Assembly: GCF_014698235.1 (NCBI RefSeq)
Contig: NZ_JACJSP010000014.1
Span: 42,230 to 106,229 of the forward strand
Length of the DNA: 64,000 nucleotides
DNA from: Limnothrix sp. FACHB-406
GTDB lineage: Bacteria > Cyanobacteriota > Cyanobacteriia > CACIAM-69d
Reading direction: 5' to 3'
Of this stretch, positions 62,683 through 64,000 are shown in pieces (position 1 is the first letter of the stretch; every line of letters begins with the position of its first letter). A program made the translations under genes and the position numbers. The notes under the pieces are model-generated. The model made no database searches, was not told the origin of the DNA, and saw nothing but the letters and a program-made list of their open reading frames with translations.

Positions 62683-63066
62683 ATGGCTCGACAACTGATT
62701 AGCTCCGGCTCGCCGTTTGAAGCAGAAATCGGCTACAGCCGCGCCGTGCGCCAGGATCCCTGGGTCTTTGTGTCAGGCACGACGGGCTTCAACTACGACA
62801 CCATGACGATTTCCGACAGTGTGGCCGAGCAAACCGAGCAGTGCCTCAAAAACATCGAAGCGGCGCTCCAGCAAGCGGAATCCTCGTTGAAAGATGTGGT
62901 GCGCGTCACCTATATCCTGCCGGATGCGGCGGATTTTCCCCAATGTTGGCCGGTGTTGCAGCAATATTTCGGCGAAGTGCGCCCCGCTTGCACGATGATC
63001 ACCGCTGGGTTGGCTGACCCGGCCATGAAGATTGAAATTCAAGTGACCGCCCTCAAGCAGTCCTAG
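62683..63066 (+). CDS. Rid-family (YjgF/YER057c/UK114) protein
   Basis: 127 residues, normal length. Family pattern: YSRAVRQDPWVFVSGTTGFN, EQTEQCLKNIEAALQQAESSL, DVVRVTYILPDAADF and VRPACTMITAGLADPAMKIEI. Rid proteins hydrolyse reactive enamine/imine intermediates. In archetypal RidA the catalytic Arg lies in an ARSC-like segment; here the corresponding place reads RPACT with Pro in that column, so it may belong to another Rid subfamily. The IS copy starts 144 bases downstream. Confidence 0.85.
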   Translation: MARQLISSGSPFEAEIGYSRAVRQDPWVFVSGTTGFNYDTMTISDSVAEQTEQCLKNIEAALQQAESSLKDVVRVTYILPDAADFPQCWPVLQQYFGEVRPACTMITAGLADPAMKIEIQVTALKQS

Positions 63067-63265
63067 GCGATCGATCTCGGTGGCTGGCTGGGGCTGGAGT
63101 TGACCAGGGCCGATCGCAGGCCATTGACGTGATCGCCCCATCCCCAAAATTCCCGTGGCATCATGCCCATAGGCCCGATTCAAGGGTTCTGGGACGTTTA
63201 GAGTTTGGGGTTGATCAACAGTAATTAATTTACTAACATTCGCTAATATATGCCAATATTTAGAT

Positions 63266-63841
63266 ATGGCATACATCCCTCTCAGAAAAGCGGTCGAATT
63301 TCTGGGATTGCATCCAAATACGCTAAGGAAGTACGCAGATGAAGGGAAAATCGAGACCATCCGAAACGAGGCGGGACAACGGCTTTATAACGTCGAGTCA
63401 TATGGACGCAACGCAACTCGATCTATCGTTGTTTGCTACTGCCGCGTCAGTTCAGCCAAGCAACGAGATGATCTCGCAAGACAAGTCCAGTTCATGCGAG
63501 ATCGCTACCCCGAAGCCGAAATCATCCAAGACATCGGGTCGGGACTCAATTTCAAGCGGAAAGGATTGCAATCCCTACTGGTCAGACTCATGCGTGGCGA
63601 TCAGCTCCAAATTGTGGTTGCCTGCCGCGATCGACTCTGCCGATTCGGATTCGAGCTGTTCGAGTTTATGGTTCAACAAAACGGTGGCGAACTCATGGTT
63701 CTCGACCAATCTGTTCACTGCCCAGAATCCGAACTCACAGCGGATCTGCTCGACATCCTTCACCTCTTCTCTCGTCGAATGCCCGGACTCAGAAGCTACC
63801 GGAAGGCGATCCAGGAAGATCCGAATCTTCCTAAACCCTGA
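63266..63841 (+). CDS. tnpA: IS607-family serine recombinase TnpA, copy 2
   Basis: 191 residues, a near-twin of the 17376 gene. Ser62 in RVSSAKQRDDL, the MerR-like start and the terminal CCC-TGA are all retained. Third-position changes outnumber amino-acid changes, which suggests that purifying selection kept both copies working or that they separated recently. Confidence 0.93.
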   Translation: MAYIPLRKAVEFLGLHPNTLRKYADEGKIETIRNEAGQRLYNVESYGRNATRSIVVCYCRVSSAKQRDDLARQVQFMRDRYPEAEIIQDIGSGLNFKRKGLQSLLVRLMRGDQLQIVVACRDRLCRFGFELFEFMVQQNGGELMVLDQSVHCPESELTADLLDILHLFSRRMPGLRSYRKAIQEDPNLPKP

Positions 63842-64000
63842 TCAAAAAGCGCTCCTGAAGCAATGGTTTGGTGTTTCTAGGTACGTCTACAACACCACGA
63901 TCAAACATCTTCAGGAGCCGGGAACCAAAGCCAATTGGATGGCAGTTGCGCCCATCATCCTGGGTGCGCTTCCTGAATGGGCCAAGCCAGTCCCCTATCA
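63807..64000 (+). CDS. tnpB: TnpB N-terminus, copy 2 (partial)
   Basis: The same offset reading frame as in copy 1 continues (RKIRIFLNPDQKALLKQWFG, then YNTTIKHLQEPGTKANW) to the window end. Again no ATG, GTG or TTG near the beginning. Confidence 0.75.

Larger units (their letters stand above)
63211..64000 (+). mobile_element. IS607-family insertion sequence, copy 2 (runs off the window)
   Basis: The left end TTGATCAACAGTAAT follows TTTGGGG, and the first ~790 bases match copy 1 with scattered substitutions and no indels (constant offset 45890). Same CTAAC direct repeat at the end. The right end is outside the window. Confidence 0.9.

Overview
The window is chromosomal DNA from a cyanobacterium. 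The HIP1 octamer GCGATCGC and its core GATCG recur throughout. The gene set is cyanobacterial: ndhH of the NDH-1 complex, a class C flavodiiron protein of the Flv3 type, an acyl-ACP/acyl-CoA synthetase, an FtsH-like M41 peptidase without an AAA domain, DUF1995, DUF3177, YlqD, Npun_F0494-type and PEP-CTERM proteins, Uma2 nucleases, and a purC-omp85-lpxC-fabZ-lpxA-lpxB run. The species cannot be named from the sequence alone. Most of the window is moderately GC-rich; about 41.1-43.7 kb is visibly AT-richer and nearly free of HIP1.

Layout. 0-10 kb: cupin, propeller/transglutaminase protein, orphan FbpC-type ABC ATPase, M41-like peptidase, DUF1995, PPP phosphatase, M48 protease, small Npun_F0494-type protein and a CobQ-like protein lacking its glutaminase residues. 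10-20 kb: tRNA-Lys(CTT), GAF/PAS protein, flv3, M23 peptidase, biotin ligase with a repeat-rich insertion, then a Uma2 gene split by an IS607-family element (tnpA+tnpB), and pgeF. 20-35 kb: TPR-GT61 protein, EamA exporter, cupin, PEP-CTERM/DUF4114 protein, YlqD, an orphan histidine kinase, a 974-residue NCS1 permease-histidine kinase fusion, DUF3177, cytochrome b561 and a FemAB-like acyltransferase. 35-48 kb: prmA, ndhH, aas, an AT-rich insert (two methyltransferases and a PhyH dioxygenase), a tandem GT2 protein and a VanY-type peptidase. 48-58 kb: RNase D, the outer-membrane/lipid A operon with purC, DUF4870 and hemB. 58-64 kb: beta-helix/RTX protein, intact Uma2, TPR protein, Rid-family protein and a second IS607-family copy running off the end.

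Themes. Several genes serve the envelope: Omp85 and Lpx enzymes, the M23 and VanY-type peptidases, FemAB-like and glycosyltransferase proteins. Sensing is represented by a GAF/PAS protein, an orphan kinase and the permease-kinase fusion; no response regulator lies in the window.

The strongest unexplained signals are: (1) the NCS1-Cys-rich-kinase fusion; (2) a CobQ paralogue that has lost both glutaminase catalytic residues; (3) more than a dozen unrelated 6-20 bp tandem arrays in gene borders, several beginning on a stop codon; (4) an IS607-family insertion that can be excised to the base, whose TnpB lacks zinc-finger cysteines and any ordinary start codon; (5) a ~70-bp non-coding element present twice upstream of unrelated genes. 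No CRISPR array, rRNA or prophage module was seen.
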